DNA of 64,000 nucleotides, taken from Variovorax sp. dw_308. Lineage in GTDB: Bacteria; Pseudomonadota; Gammaproteobacteria; Burkholderiales; Burkholderiaceae_C. The position numbers and the translations under genes were made by a program. Positions 37,703 through 46,440 of this stretch are shown here, in pieces; within the stretch, counting starts at the first letter, position 1; the number at the start of each line of letters is the position of its first letter. Where the stretch lies: NCBI RefSeq assembly GCF_019207085.1, contig NZ_JAATOM010000002.1, forward strand, positions 310,001 to 374,000. Reading direction: 5' to 3'. The notes beneath the pieces were generated by a model. That model was not told where the DNA came from. It saw only the letters and a program-made list of their open reading frames with translations, and did not search any database.

Positions 37703-39454
37703 ATGAAAGTTCTGCTCGACATCGAGTTGCCCCGCACCCTGGACGAGTGGCAGAAGCTGCTGACAAAAGAACCGCGGCCCGGCATGACTGTCGAGGGTTG
37801 GTTGTTCGAGGGCCCGCAAGTCCGGCGCGCGGCGGAACAACGCCTTCGCGCGGCCGGCGTGGAGGCGCACCTCCACAGCGCCTACAAGCCGCTGGTGCAT
37901 CACTTCCTGGAGCGCCTGGCGCATGAAGACCTCGCGCGCGTGACCGTTCACTATCCGGTGCATCCGAACGCGCCGCCACGCCGCTTTGCCCTCGAGGCCT
38001 ATCCGCTGGTCGACATGCTGGGCGCTGCCGAACTGCAACTCGTGCCCAAGCCCGAGTCCGATGCCTTGCCGGTCTACGAGGTCGAGCTGGCATGGCGGGA
38101 CGGTCGCCGCCGCACCGACACCGTGCTGGCACCCAACCGCGTTCACGTCGACCACCTCGGCGAAACCTTGCTGTCGCCCACCGCCTGGCTACGCGAACGG
38201 CGCGGCGGGACGGTCGTCGCCGACGGCCCGCGCGAGTCCGAGCACGAAGCCGTTTTCCGCCACGCCATGGACTGCCTGCGCAAGCACCACTGGCCCGAAG
38301 CCGAGCCCTATTTCGAACGACTCGACATCCGCGTCGACCTGCCCGGCATCGCATCGGCGCCAGCCCGGGAAACCGGCTGGATCGACACCCTCGAGGCGCT
38401 GCACGAAGACCTGTACTTCTCGCTGCTCGAAGTGTTCCAGCGGCGCAGCGGCAGGCCGGCCGGCGATCGTCGGCTGCAGCCGGGCCAGATCGTGCCGGAC
38501 ATCCGGGCCAGCGACGGCGCCGTGCGGCTGCGCATCAGCGTGGGGCCGTGGACGCCGCCAGGCGACGAGACGCCCACAGGCGACAACACGCCGCTGGCCA
38601 GGGTGAGCGCGCCGCTGGCGCCGGACCGTGCGATGTCAGAACTCGCACACATCGAAGGCCGGCGTTTCGAAGCCCGCAGCGTGCAGGGCCGCTCCGTGGC
38701 CGGCGTCTATCACCCCGGCGCCGGGCCCGCGCTCGTCATCAGCGGCGCGCAACATGCCAACGAAACCTCCGGCGTGGTCGGCGCGCTGCGTGCGGCGCAC
38801 GAACTCGCCCGCCGCCCCGACGCGCACTTCGCCCTGATACCGCTCGAGAACCCCGACGGCTACGCACTGCACCGCGAACTGTGCGCCCATGCGCCGCGCC
38901 ACATGCACCACGCCGCGCGCTACACCGCCCTCGGCGACGACCTCGAATACCGCGATGAAGCGCCCTACTTCGAGCGCGAAGCGCGGCACCAGGCATTTGC
39001 CTTGTCGGGCGCGCAACTGCACGTCAACCTGCACGGCTATCCGGCCCACGAATGGACGCGCCCGTTCTGCGGCTACATCCCGCGCGGCTTCGAGATGTGG
39101 ACCGTTCCCAAGGGTTTTTTCCTCATCGTGCGCCACCACGCCGGCTGGGCCCCGCAGGCCCGCGCGCTGACCGAGCACGTGTGCCGCCAACTGGCCGAGC
39201 GCCGCGACCTCATGGCCTTCAACGCCGCGCAGCGTGCCAGCTACAATGCCCACGCCGGCGAGCTTCCGTTCGAAGTCATCCACGGCACGGCCTGCATGAT
39301 CAGCGAGGTCAATCGTCCGGGCCCCGCCCTGACCTTGATCACCGAGTTTCCAGACGAAACGATCTACGGCGAACCCTTCATCCTTGCCCACGACACCCAG
39401 ACCGCGACCGTGCTCGCAGCGGTCGATGCCCTGGGCGCCCTGACATTGCCATGA
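37703..39454 (+). CDS. M14-family zinc carboxypeptidase-like protein
   Basis: 583 residues. A unique N-terminal half (1-310, unrecognised, with a DLYFSLLEVF stretch near 236-245) precedes an M14 peptidase domain. Zinc ligands are His351 and Glu354 in GAQHANETSG and His444 in NLHGYPAHEW. NPDGYALHRE matches the substrate-binding Asn-Pro-Asp-Gly motif, and a late Glu in TLITEFPDET is a possible catalytic residue. No signal peptide is visible, so it acts in the cytosol. It lies 60 bases after the importer and overlaps the ABC-F gene. It could trim imported peptides or amide conjugates. Confidence 0.8.
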   Translation: MKVLLDIELPRTLDEWQKLLTKEPRPGMTVEGWLFEGPQVRRAAEQRLRAAGVEAHLHSAYKPLVHHFLERLAHEDLARVTVHYPVHPNAPPRRFALEAYPLVDMLGAAELQLVPKPESDALPVYEVELAWRDGRRRTDTVLAPNRVHVDHLGETLLSPTAWLRERRGGTVVADGPRESEHEAVFRHAMDCLRKHHWPEAEPYFERLDIRVDLPGIASAPARETGWIDTLEALHEDLYFSLLEVFQRRSGRPAGDRRLQPGQIVPDIRASDGAVRLRISVGPWTPPGDETPTGDNTPLARVSAPLAPDRAMSELAHIEGRRFEARSVQGRSVAGVYHPGAGPALVISGAQHANETSGVVGALRAAHELARRPDAHFALIPLENPDGYALHRELCAHAPRHMHHAARYTALGDDLEYRDEAPYFEREARHQAFALSGAQLHVNLHGYPAHEWTRPFCGYIPRGFEMWTVPKGFFLIVRHHAGWAPQARALTEHVCRQLAERRDLMAFNAAQRASYNAHAGELPFEVIHGTACMISEVNRPGPALTLITEFPDETIYGEPFILAHDTQTATVLAAVDALGALTLP

Positions 39455-41463
39455 TCACCCTTAAGAACGTCGTCCTGCGCCGCAGCGCCAAAGTGCTGCT
39501 CGACGGCGCGACCGTCACCCTCAACCCGTCGGAGAAGGTGGGCCTTGTCGGGCGCAACGGCGCCGGCAAGTCGACCCTGTTCGCGCTGTTCAACGGCACG
39601 CTGCATGAAGACGGCGGCGACTTCTCGATCCCGAAGCAATGGCGCATGGCGCAGGTCGCCCAGGACATGCCCGAGACCGAGGAATCGGCCACCGACTTCG
39701 TCGTCGGTGGCGACACCCGGCTGGTGGAGCTTCGCGAAGCGCTCACGGCCGCCGAGCGTGCACACGAAGCCGACCCCGACGACCATGACGCCGGCATGGC
39801 CCTGGCCCACGCCTACACCGACCTGGCCGACGCCGGCGAGCACGACGCCGTGCCGCGCGCGCAGGCGCTGATCCTCGGCCTCGGCTTCAAGAGCCACGAG
39901 CTCGACGGGCCGGTCAACAGCTTCTCCGGCGGCTGGCGCATGCGCCTGCAACTCGCCCGCGCGCTGATGTGCCCGAGCGACCTGCTGCTGCTCGACGAAC
40001 CGACAAACCATTTGGACCTCGACGCGTTGGTCTGGCTCGAAGCCTGGTTGCAGAAGTACCAAGGCACGATGATCGTCATCAGCCACGACCGCGAGTTCCT
40101 CGACGCGGTCACCGACGTCACGCTGCACATCGAACATGCCAAGCTCACGCGCTACGGCGGCAACTACAGCAAGTTCGAAGAAATGCGCGCGCTGCAGATG
40201 GAACAGCAGCAGGTCGCCTTCTCCAAGCAGCAGGACAAGATCGCCCACCTGCAGAAGTTCATCGATCGCTTCAAGGCCAAGGCCAGCAAGGCCAAGCAGG
40301 CGCAGAGCCGCGTCAAGGCGCTGGACCGCATGGTGAAGGTCGCGCCGCTGCTGGCCGAGGCCGACTTCACCTTCGAGTTCAAGGAACCCGGCAACATCCC
40401 GAATCCGATGCTGTCGATCACCCACGCCAACTTCGGCTACAGGAATGTCGACGGGGGCGAGGACGCGGAGCCCAAGACCATCCTGAAGGGTGTGAGCCGC
40501 TCGGTGCTCGCAGGCCAGCGCATCGGCATCCTGGGCGCCAACGGCCAGGGCAAGTCGACGCTGGTGAAAACGATTGCGCGCGAGATGGGCGCCCTCGCCG
40601 GCGAGATCACCGAAGGCAAGGGCCTGAACATCGGCTATTTCGCGCAGCAGGAACTCGACGTGCTCCGCCCGCAAGACACGCCGCTCGAGCACATGGTGCG
40701 CATGGCCCGCGAGCTCGGCTCGTCCGTCAAGGAAGCCACCGGCGAACAGGCGCTGCGCGGCTTCCTCGGCAGCTTCAATTTCAGCGGAGACATGGTCAAG
40801 CAACCCGTGGGCACCATGAGCGGCGGCGAGAAGGCGCGCCTGGTGCTGGCGATGATGGTCTGGCAGCGCCCCAACCTGCTGCTGCTCGACGAACCCACCA
40901 ACCACCTGGACCTGGCCACCCGTGAGGCATTGGCCGTGGCGCTGAACGAATTCGAAGGCACGCTGATGCTGGTGAGCCACGACCGCGCGCTGCTGCGCTC
41001 GGTGTGCGACGAGTTCTGGCTGGTCGGCCGCGGGGGCGTGACCGATTTCGATGGCGACCTGGACGACTACCAGCGCTACCTGCTCGACGAGGCCAAGCGC
41101 CTGCGCGAGGAGGCCAAGGACGCCATACGTTCCGCAGCGGCCGCGCCCCCCGCCCCGGCGCCTGCGCCCGCCGCCGCACGTCCCGCGGCCAGCGGCAAGG
41201 ACCAGCGCCAGCAGGACGCGCAATCGCGCCAGCAACTCAGCGAGCAGCAAAAGCCGCTCAAGCGCGAGATCGCGCAGATCGACGCCCGCCTCGCCGCCGC
41301 CAGCGCCGACAAGGCCACGCTCGAAGCGCGCCTCGCCGAGCCCTTGCCGCCCGCGGAGATTGCCGATGCCGGCAAGCGCCTGAAGGCGCTCAACGACGAG
41401 ATCGCCACCCTCGAGGAGCGCTGGCTGACGCTGTCCGACCAACTGGAGTCGGTGGCAGGCTGA
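39451..41463 (+). CDS. ABC-F family ATPase (YheS/Uup type)
   Basis: 670 residues, two ABC domains without membrane segments. First Walker A GRNGAGKST (34-42), signature SGGWRMRLQLARAL; second Walker A GANGQGKST near 364-372, signature SGGEKARLVLAMM. Between them is the basic P-site tRNA interaction motif region (KIAHLQKFIDRFKAKASKAK). The last 70 residues form a predicted coiled coil after an Ala/Pro linker (about 570-600). ABC-F proteins act on the ribosome, in translation or antibiotic protection. The YheS branch is likeliest. Start overlaps the M14 stop (ATGA). Confidence 0.9.
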   Translation: MITLKNVVLRRSAKVLLDGATVTLNPSEKVGLVGRNGAGKSTLFALFNGTLHEDGGDFSIPKQWRMAQVAQDMPETEESATDFVVGGDTRLVELREALTAAERAHEADPDDHDAGMALAHAYTDLADAGEHDAVPRAQALILGLGFKSHELDGPVNSFSGGWRMRLQLARALMCPSDLLLLDEPTNHLDLDALVWLEAWLQKYQGTMIVISHDREFLDAVTDVTLHIEHAKLTRYGGNYSKFEEMRALQMEQQQVAFSKQQDKIAHLQKFIDRFKAKASKAKQAQSRVKALDRMVKVAPLLAEADFTFEFKEPGNIPNPMLSITHANFGYRNVDGGEDAEPKTILKGVSRSVLAGQRIGILGANGQGKSTLVKTIAREMGALAGEITEGKGLNIGYFAQQELDVLRPQDTPLEHMVRMARELGSSVKEATGEQALRGFLGSFNFSGDMVKQPVGTMSGGEKARLVLAMMVWQRPNLLLLDEPTNHLDLATREALAVALNEFEGTLMLVSHDRALLRSVCDEFWLVGRGGVTDFDGDLDDYQRYLLDEAKRLREEAKDAIRSAAAAPPAPAPAPAAARPAASGKDQRQQDAQSRQQLSEQQKPLKREIAQIDARLAAASADKATLEARLAEPLPPAEIADAGKRLKALNDEIATLEERWLTLSDQLESVAG

Positions 41464-41478
41464 TACGCTGCGGGCATC

Positions 41479-41985
41479 ATGCCCAGCGCCATCGAACTTG
41501 CCCAGGGCGATCCGAAGCTGATCGCCGCCATCCGTCGCAGCCGGAGCGTGTTGCGGCGCAAGGCCCTGCTCGGCGCCGCCGCCAGCGCCGTACCACTTCC
41601 GGGCCTGGACTGGGCGACCGATGCGGCGTTGCTGTCCCGCGTGGTGCCCCAGATCAGCGCCGAATTCGGGCTTTCGCTGACCCAACTCGAGAAACTCGGT
41701 CCCCAGCGCCGCGAGGGCGTGCAGAAGGCCGCCGCCGCGGTCGGGGCGCTGCTGGTTGGCAAACTGATCACGCGAGAGTTGTTACTGGCCCTTGCCAAGC
41801 GTGTCGGCGTGCGGATGACCGCCAGGCAGGCCACCAAGTACGTGCCCCTGGCGGGCCAGGCCGTGTCGGCCCTGCTGGGCTACGCTGTCCTGAGCACCCT
41901 GGGCGAACAACACATCAAGGACTGCGTTCGGGTCGCCATCGCGGCGCGCCATCTGCTCCCGCCCCCATCCGATACTGAAACATAG
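41479..41985 (+). CDS. Small predicted membrane-associated protein (DUF697-like)
   Basis: 168 residues. An N-terminal charged helix is followed by LLGAAASAVPLPGLDWATDAALL, a pattern of helix-turn-helix hydrophobic stretches seen in DUF697/EcsC-like proteins. A second hydrophobic region spans about 80-100 and a third 112-135. No enzymatic motif is seen. It is 15 bases after the ABC-F gene and probably cotranscribed. Function unknown. Confidence 0.65.
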   Translation: MPSAIELAQGDPKLIAAIRRSRSVLRRKALLGAAASAVPLPGLDWATDAALLSRVVPQISAEFGLSLTQLEKLGPQRREGVQKAAAAVGALLVGKLITRELLLALAKRVGVRMTARQATKYVPLAGQAVSALLGYAVLSTLGEQHIKDCVRVAIAARHLLPPPSDTET

Positions 41986-42066
41986 TTGACAAATTACCAC
42001 AACTAAATTCGAACGTTACTGGCGAGCCCTCAATTTCGCGCGCAGGCTCGGTATAGTCCCCACCAG

Positions 42067-42110
42067 AAGGTACATATATCGCTCGAACAACGGGTTGAGT
42101 ACCTTTTTCT
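42067..42110 (+). terminator. Terminator-like hairpin in an AT-richer gap
   Basis: AAGGTAC (42067-42073) pairs with GTACCTT (42099-42105), followed by TTTCTT. The 25-base loop is long, so efficiency is uncertain. It lies about 80 bases past the DUF697-like gene and 64 before the next start, in a stretch clearly less GC-rich than its surroundings. It may end the peptide transporter message or attenuate the small gene that follows. Confidence 0.45.
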
Positions 42111-42173
42111 TAAATAGGGATGGCGAATTAAAGATACGTAGTTGAACGTGCGCATGCGACACAAGGATGAGGG

Positions 42174-42419
42174 ATGAGCGAGACGGACATTTCGGGCGCA
42201 ATTGAACGTGTGATGGGACGCGTGGACTACTATCTTCATTGCGAGCTCGATGAGGAGTACGAGCATGATCGCCCCGAAGCGGCACGCCGGCAGCTCGAAG
42301 CCGCGCTGCGCGCCGAACTGCTGCGAGCAAGCGCAGTGGGCCTGGTCACCACGTTGACGCAGGCGCCGACGCTGCCCAATATCCATCGGTTCTTCGGCGC
42401 CAGCCGGCATCCGGCCTGA
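42174..42419 (+). CDS. Hypothetical small acidic protein
   Basis: 81 residues, unrecognised. An acidic helix (ELDEEYEHDRPEAARRQ) follows an N-terminal amphipathic segment, then a helix rich in Ala/Leu/Arg. No signal peptide or membrane segment. AGGATGAGGG lies just upstream of the ATG. It stands alone between an AT-richer gap and a convergent pair of cell-wall-related genes. It is reported because the start, ribosome site and codon pattern look real. Confidence 0.55.
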   Translation: MSETDISGAIERVMGRVDYYLHCELDEEYEHDRPEAARRQLEAALRAELLRASAVGLVTTLTQAPTLPNIHRFFGASRHPA

Positions 42420-42558
42420 GGCTCTGCGCTGCGGCGGTGCCGCGCAAAAGACGCGCGCGCCCAATCAATACAACTGGAATTCCCGGCCCTCGAACTGGCT
42501 AGGGGTTTACGTTTGCCCGGGCCCATTGCGGCCCGATTTTTGCGTGCCCGCCAATTCG

Positions 42559-43065
42559 CTACGCCGTCGGCTGCGGAATCTCGATGTGAAATGCCGGATC
42601 GCCATTGGCCGGCGAGAAGAACCTGGAAATCAGGCTGGCGGTCCTGGCTTTTTGCAGAGCCGCCAGGAATTGCTGGCTATTCGCAATGGACGACGGCGCA
42701 ATATCGATGACATTCAATGCCGTCGGGTCGGCGCAATGGCGGCTCACATTGCCGGGGCCGAGCAAATTGATCTTGTCCGCCATGGCAGCCACGATGAGTT
42801 GCCGGCCATGACCATTGGGCTTCAGCCGCTGGTATTCGCCGATGACTTCGTCGCCGGCCGGCCCGTACAGGGCCAGTTGCCTTGCCACGCTGGTCGACTC
42901 GAGGTTGGCGTACATCGCACTCGCCTGGCGCGCCGGCGAACGCACCGTGCTGGTGATGACGCATGAGTTGAGGCCCGCATCGGCCAGCACATCGCGCAAA
43001 ACCTGCCTCGAATGCTCACTGACCACGGATGCGTCGGCGCTGGGAACGAAATTGATGGAGGGCAT
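42559..43065 (-). CDS. Possible M15-type peptidoglycan peptidase
   Basis: 168 residues, no obvious signal peptide. The pattern STVRSPARQASAMY (39-52), SRHCADPTALNVIDIAP (108-124) and AFHIEIP (158-164) resembles M15 peptidases such as VanY, which use Ser-x-His...Asp...His for zinc. Here the candidates are His110, Asp113 or Asp121, and His160. The spacing differs from textbook members, so the call is tentative. It follows a peptidoglycan-binding gene by 14 bases on the same strand, which supports a cell-wall role. The enzyme may cut stem peptides. Confidence 0.55.
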   Translation of the reverse strand: MPSINFVPSADASVVSEHSRQVLRDVLADAGLNSCVITSTVRSPARQASAMYANLESTSVARQLALYGPAGDEVIGEYQRLKPNGHGRQLIVAAMADKINLLGPGNVSRHCADPTALNVIDIAPSSIANSQQFLAALQKARTASLISRFFSPANGDPAFHIEIPQPTA

Positions 43066-43079
43066 CGCAGCGCTTCGGG

Positions 43080-43388
43080 TCAGGCAAATGCCTTTTGGCA
43101 GAGGGCGGTAGAGGTGTCGCCCGTCAGGTCGCCGGTGACCGGCAGGCCCATTGCGACCTGGAAACCCTTGAGTGCGTCCCGGGTCCTGTTGCCCAGCATG
43201 CCGTCTATTTTTCCGGTGGAATAGCCGAGCAGGAACAAGGCCGCCTGCGCGGCGCGCATCTCGATATTCGGCGTGGACCCGGACGAGAAACGCCCGTATT
43301 GGATGTTCAGTTTCACGTCATATTGGTTTTGCGCAAATGACGGTCCGTCCTGGCGGGTCATCGGCACGGCCTTGGCAACAAAATCCAT
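43080..43388 (-). CDS. Peptidoglycan-binding domain protein
   Basis: 102 residues. The second half (about 44-100) is a PG_binding_1 three-helix repeat: AAQAALFLLGYSTGKIDGMLG, then RTRDALKGFQVAMGLPVTGDL. The first 43 residues are unrecognised and lack a signal peptide. Such domains anchor hydrolases to murein. With the M15-like gene 14 bases downstream it looks like a split cell-wall hydrolase, phage- or secretion-linked perhaps. It diverges from the aldehyde dehydrogenase across 169 bases. Confidence 0.78.
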   Translation of the reverse strand: MDFVAKAVPMTRQDGPSFAQNQYDVKLNIQYGRFSSGSTPNIEMRAAQAALFLLGYSTGKIDGMLGNRTRDALKGFQVAMGLPVTGDLTGDTSTALCQKAFA

Positions 43389-43401
43389 TTGTCCTCCTGA
43401 T

Positions 43402-43414
43402 CGTCACGGTGACG
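43402..43414. promoter_or_regulatory. 13-base palindrome between PG-binding gene and ALDH gene
   Basis: CGTCAC-G-GTGACG is a perfect palindrome 14 bases upstream of the PG-binding start in the divergent gap. It could be an operator for an unidentified dimeric regulator. No regulator gene is adjacent, so this is a sequence observation only. Confidence 0.4.
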
Positions 43415-43557
43415 GTTGGCGATAGGGGGACTATTGCCCCGCGCGCCGATGCACACATCCCCTTGCGGGAGGACGCGCGGCTGCCCTCCCCCCGCTTCGG
43501 GTGGCGACGCAACCGGACGGCGGACGGAATCATGGGCGCTTACGCAAAAAGGACTTC

Positions 43558-44994
43558 ATGATTCCGGACCACCCTGCCCTGCAAGACGCGCGGCCGTTCC
43601 GACTGCTGTCGAACGGCCGACTGCTCGATGCGCCCACCTCTTTCCCGGTCATCGACCCCGCCACGGAGGCGGTGATCGCCCACGCGCCCGACTGCACTCT
43701 CGCCCTGCTCGACGCCACGGTCGAGGCCGCGCAGGCCGCCTTCCCGGCCTGGCGCGACACGCCCGTGGACGAGCGCCGGCAAAGGCTCGAAGCGCTGGCC
43801 CAATGCCTCCAGGACAATGCCGAGGCCCTCGCGCTGCTGCTCACTGCGGAGCAGGGCCGGCCGCTGGCACTGGCACGGATCGAGGTGCTGGGCTGCGCGC
43901 ACTGGATCCGCAGCGTCGCGAAGATGGACCTGCCCACCACCCTGCGCACCGACAAGGCCGGCATCGCGTGGACCACGCGCCGCGTGCCGCTCGGCGTGGT
44001 CGCCGCCATCGCGCCGTGGAACTTCCCGCTCACGCTTGCCGTGTGGAAGCTGGCGCCGGCACTGCTCTGCGGCAACACGGTCATCCTCAAGCCCTCGCCC
44101 TTCACGCCGCTCACGGCGCTGCGCCTGGGCGAATGGATGGCGCCGCTGTTCCCCGCGGGGGTGGTCAACGTCCTTTCCGGCGGCGACGAACTGGGGCCCC
44201 GGCTCACTTCGCACCCCGGCATTGCCAAGGTCGCCTTCACCGGTTCGACGGCGACCGGCCGGCGCGTGATGGCAGCGGCGGCATCAACGCTCAAGCACCT
44301 GACGCTCGAACTCGGCGGCAACGATGCGGCCATCGTGATGCCTGATGTGGACGTGAAGAAGGTCGCGCGCCGCCTGTTCATGGGCGCCTTCCTGAACTCG
44401 GGCCAGGTCTGCATCGCGGCCAAGCGCATCTATGTGCACGAGGCGATCTACGACGCGTTCGCGACGGCATTCGTGGCCGCGGCGGAAGCGGCGCGCGTCG
44501 GCAACGGGCTCGACGAGGCCGTGATGCTGGGGCCGGTGCAGAACAGGCTGCAGTACGAACGCGTGCGGGAACTCATCGCCGCGACGCGCGACGCGGGCCA
44601 GCGCTTTCTCACGGGCGGTTCGATGACCGATGGCCCGGGCTATTTCATCGCGCCCACGGTGGTCGACAACCCGCCGGACGACGCGCGGGTGGTGGTCGAG
44701 GAACCCTTCGGCCCCATCGTTCCGCTGCTGCGCTTCTCGGGCATCGATGAAGTCGTGCGCCGCGCGAACGCGACCGAGTTCGGCCTCGGCGCCTCGGTGT
44801 GGTCGACCGACATCGCCGCGGCCCGATCCATCGGCGAGCGGCTGGAGGTCGGCACCGTGTGGATCAACAGCGTGCACCTGCTGGATCCGCACGCGCCCTT
44901 TGCGGGGCGCAAGCAATCGGGCCTGGGCATCGAGAACGGCCCTGAAGGACTGCTCGAGTTCACAGCCATCCAGACGATGGTGATTTCAAACTAG
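43558..44994 (+). CDS. NAD(P)-dependent aldehyde dehydrogenase
   Basis: 478 residues from the ATG at 43558 (AAAAGGA upstream); an in-frame GTG 57 bases earlier is less likely. Catalytic residues are all present: Asn155 in PWNFPLT, Lys178 in LKPSPFTPL, Glu251 in LELGGNDAA and Cys285 in NSGQVCIAAKR. It oxidises an aldehyde to a carboxylic acid. The gene is followed at 33 bases by a zinc alcohol dehydrogenase, so the two together could convert an alcohol to an acid. The substrate is unknown. Confidence 0.9.
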   Translation: MIPDHPALQDARPFRLLSNGRLLDAPTSFPVIDPATEAVIAHAPDCTLALLDATVEAAQAAFPAWRDTPVDERRQRLEALAQCLQDNAEALALLLTAEQGRPLALARIEVLGCAHWIRSVAKMDLPTTLRTDKAGIAWTTRRVPLGVVAAIAPWNFPLTLAVWKLAPALLCGNTVILKPSPFTPLTALRLGEWMAPLFPAGVVNVLSGGDELGPRLTSHPGIAKVAFTGSTATGRRVMAAAASTLKHLTLELGGNDAAIVMPDVDVKKVARRLFMGAFLNSGQVCIAAKRIYVHEAIYDAFATAFVAAAEAARVGNGLDEAVMLGPVQNRLQYERVRELIAATRDAGQRFLTGGSMTDGPGYFIAPTVVDNPPDDARVVVEEPFGPIVPLLRFSGIDEVVRRANATEFGLGASVWSTDIAAARSIGERLEVGTVWINSVHLLDPHAPFAGRKQSGLGIENGPEGLLEFTAIQTMVISN

Positions 44995-45027
44995 GGAGCG
45001 CTGAGCCTCCCCAAACTCAACCCAAAT

Positions 45028-46134
45028 ATGCAAATGCGATCCAGGGCCGTGGTGTTCCGCGGCGAGAACCAGACTGTCCATGTCGAAGACATCCTCGTCG
45101 ACCCGCCGGGCCCCGGCGAAGTCACGATCAAGATGGCCGCCTGCGGGGTCTGCCACAGCGATCTTTCCGTGACCAACGGCACCCTCCCGCTGCCTGCGCC
45201 GGTGATCCTCGGCCATGAAGGCGCCGGCGTCGTCACCCAGGTCGGCGCGGGCGTGACCGAACTGAAAGTCGGCGACCCCGTCATCAGCAGCTTCGTCCAC
45301 ACCTGCGGCAAATGCCGCTACTGCGTCACCGGTCGGGCCAATCTCTGCGAGGGCGGCAGATCGGCGCCCGGCACGCTGTTCGGCGGCCACCGGCGCACGA
45401 CCGATGGCAATGGCCAACCACTCAACGTGATGGGCGGCTGCGGCGTGATGGCCGAGTACGCCACGCTGCACGAGAACAGCGTCGTGAAGATCGCGCCCGG
45501 CGTGCCGCTGGACCGGTGCGCCCTCATCGGCTGCGGCGTGATGACCGGCTGGGGCGCGGCCTGCAACACGGCCAAGGTCGAGCCTGGGTCGATCTGCGTG
45601 GTGTTCGGCGCCGGCGGCGTCGGGCTCAGCACCATGCAGGGCTGCCAGAACGCGGGCGCCACGATGATCGTCGCGGTGGACATGCTGGCCCACAAGCTCG
45701 ACATGGCGAAGACCTTCGGCGCCACGCATGTCATCGACGCATCGAAGTCCGGGAACCTTTTGAAGGAACTGCGCAAGCTCACCGGCGGCGGCGCCGACTA
45801 CGCCTTCGAATGCGTGGGCCACGGCTCGATCGTGGCGCAGGCCTATGCCTGCCTGCGCAACGGCGGCACGGCCGTGGTGGTGGGCCTTTCGTCGCCGGAC
45901 AACGTGACGACCTTGCGCACGGCCAGCTTCGCGTTCGAGGAGAAGACGCTCAAGGGCAGCTTCTACGGCTCGACCCGGCCGCGCCATGACTTCCCGCGCC
46001 TGGTGTCGCTCTACCAGGCCGGCAAGCTCAAGCTCGACGAACTGATCACGAAGCGATACCGCATCGAGGAAGCGCCACAAGCCTTCGAGGACCTGGCGCA
46101 AGGGCGCAACGCGCGCGGTGTGATCGTGTTCTGA
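45028..46134 (+). CDS. Zinc-dependent alcohol dehydrogenase (class III-like MDR)
   Basis: 368 residues. The catalytic zinc ligands include Cys42 in CGVCHSD and His63-Glu64 in GHEGAG; the structural zinc has Cys93, Cys96, Cys99 and Cys107 in HTCGKCRYCVTGRANLC. The Rossmann motif FGAGGVGLS lies near 192-200, and the late segment LKGSFYGSTRPRHDFPRL is typical of this group. It probably oxidises an alcohol with NAD. The glutathione-formaldehyde dehydrogenase branch is similar but the fit is not exact. Ends in GVIVF. Confidence 0.9.
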   Translation: MQMRSRAVVFRGENQTVHVEDILVDPPGPGEVTIKMAACGVCHSDLSVTNGTLPLPAPVILGHEGAGVVTQVGAGVTELKVGDPVISSFVHTCGKCRYCVTGRANLCEGGRSAPGTLFGGHRRTTDGNGQPLNVMGGCGVMAEYATLHENSVVKIAPGVPLDRCALIGCGVMTGWGAACNTAKVEPGSICVVFGAGGVGLSTMQGCQNAGATMIVAVDMLAHKLDMAKTFGATHVIDASKSGNLLKELRKLTGGGADYAFECVGHGSIVAQAYACLRNGGTAVVVGLSSPDNVTTLRTASFAFEEKTLKGSFYGSTRPRHDFPRLVSLYQAGKLKLDELITKRYRIEEAPQAFEDLAQGRNARGVIVF

Positions 46135-46440
46135 AGGCGCGAGCCCCTTTCTGCTGCGGTCCTCAGGTTGGCGGCCTCCACGCCGAACAGAGCAAGCGCG
46201 TCGGGCCTGCCCGGACAACTCGGCCTGCACGGCAGCCTCCGCAAGCCAGCGCGTGCCTGACGCCGGCTTGCGCTTGTCGAAGCGTGAGAACCGCCATTTC
46301 TTCACGCCGGCACCCAACGGACCACCACGGAGGATGGGTAATACTATGAGGCTACAGCGAGGCCGTCACCTCGCCCAGTCCTGCACGCAAAGTACAGGAT
46401 GAGTGAAAAAACCAACTAACAGATTCAGGAGGAGACCCCC
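46135..46440. other. 306-base intergenic region before the WS/DGAT gene
   Basis: No convincing gene. It has a strong ribosome site AGGAGGAG at 46427-46434 for the gene at 46441. A short inverted repeat TCCTG/CAGGA lies at 46379-46399. A minus-strand reading from 46317 of about 57 residues has plausible amino acid usage but no recognised family. Otherwise nothing stands out. Confidence 0.45.
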
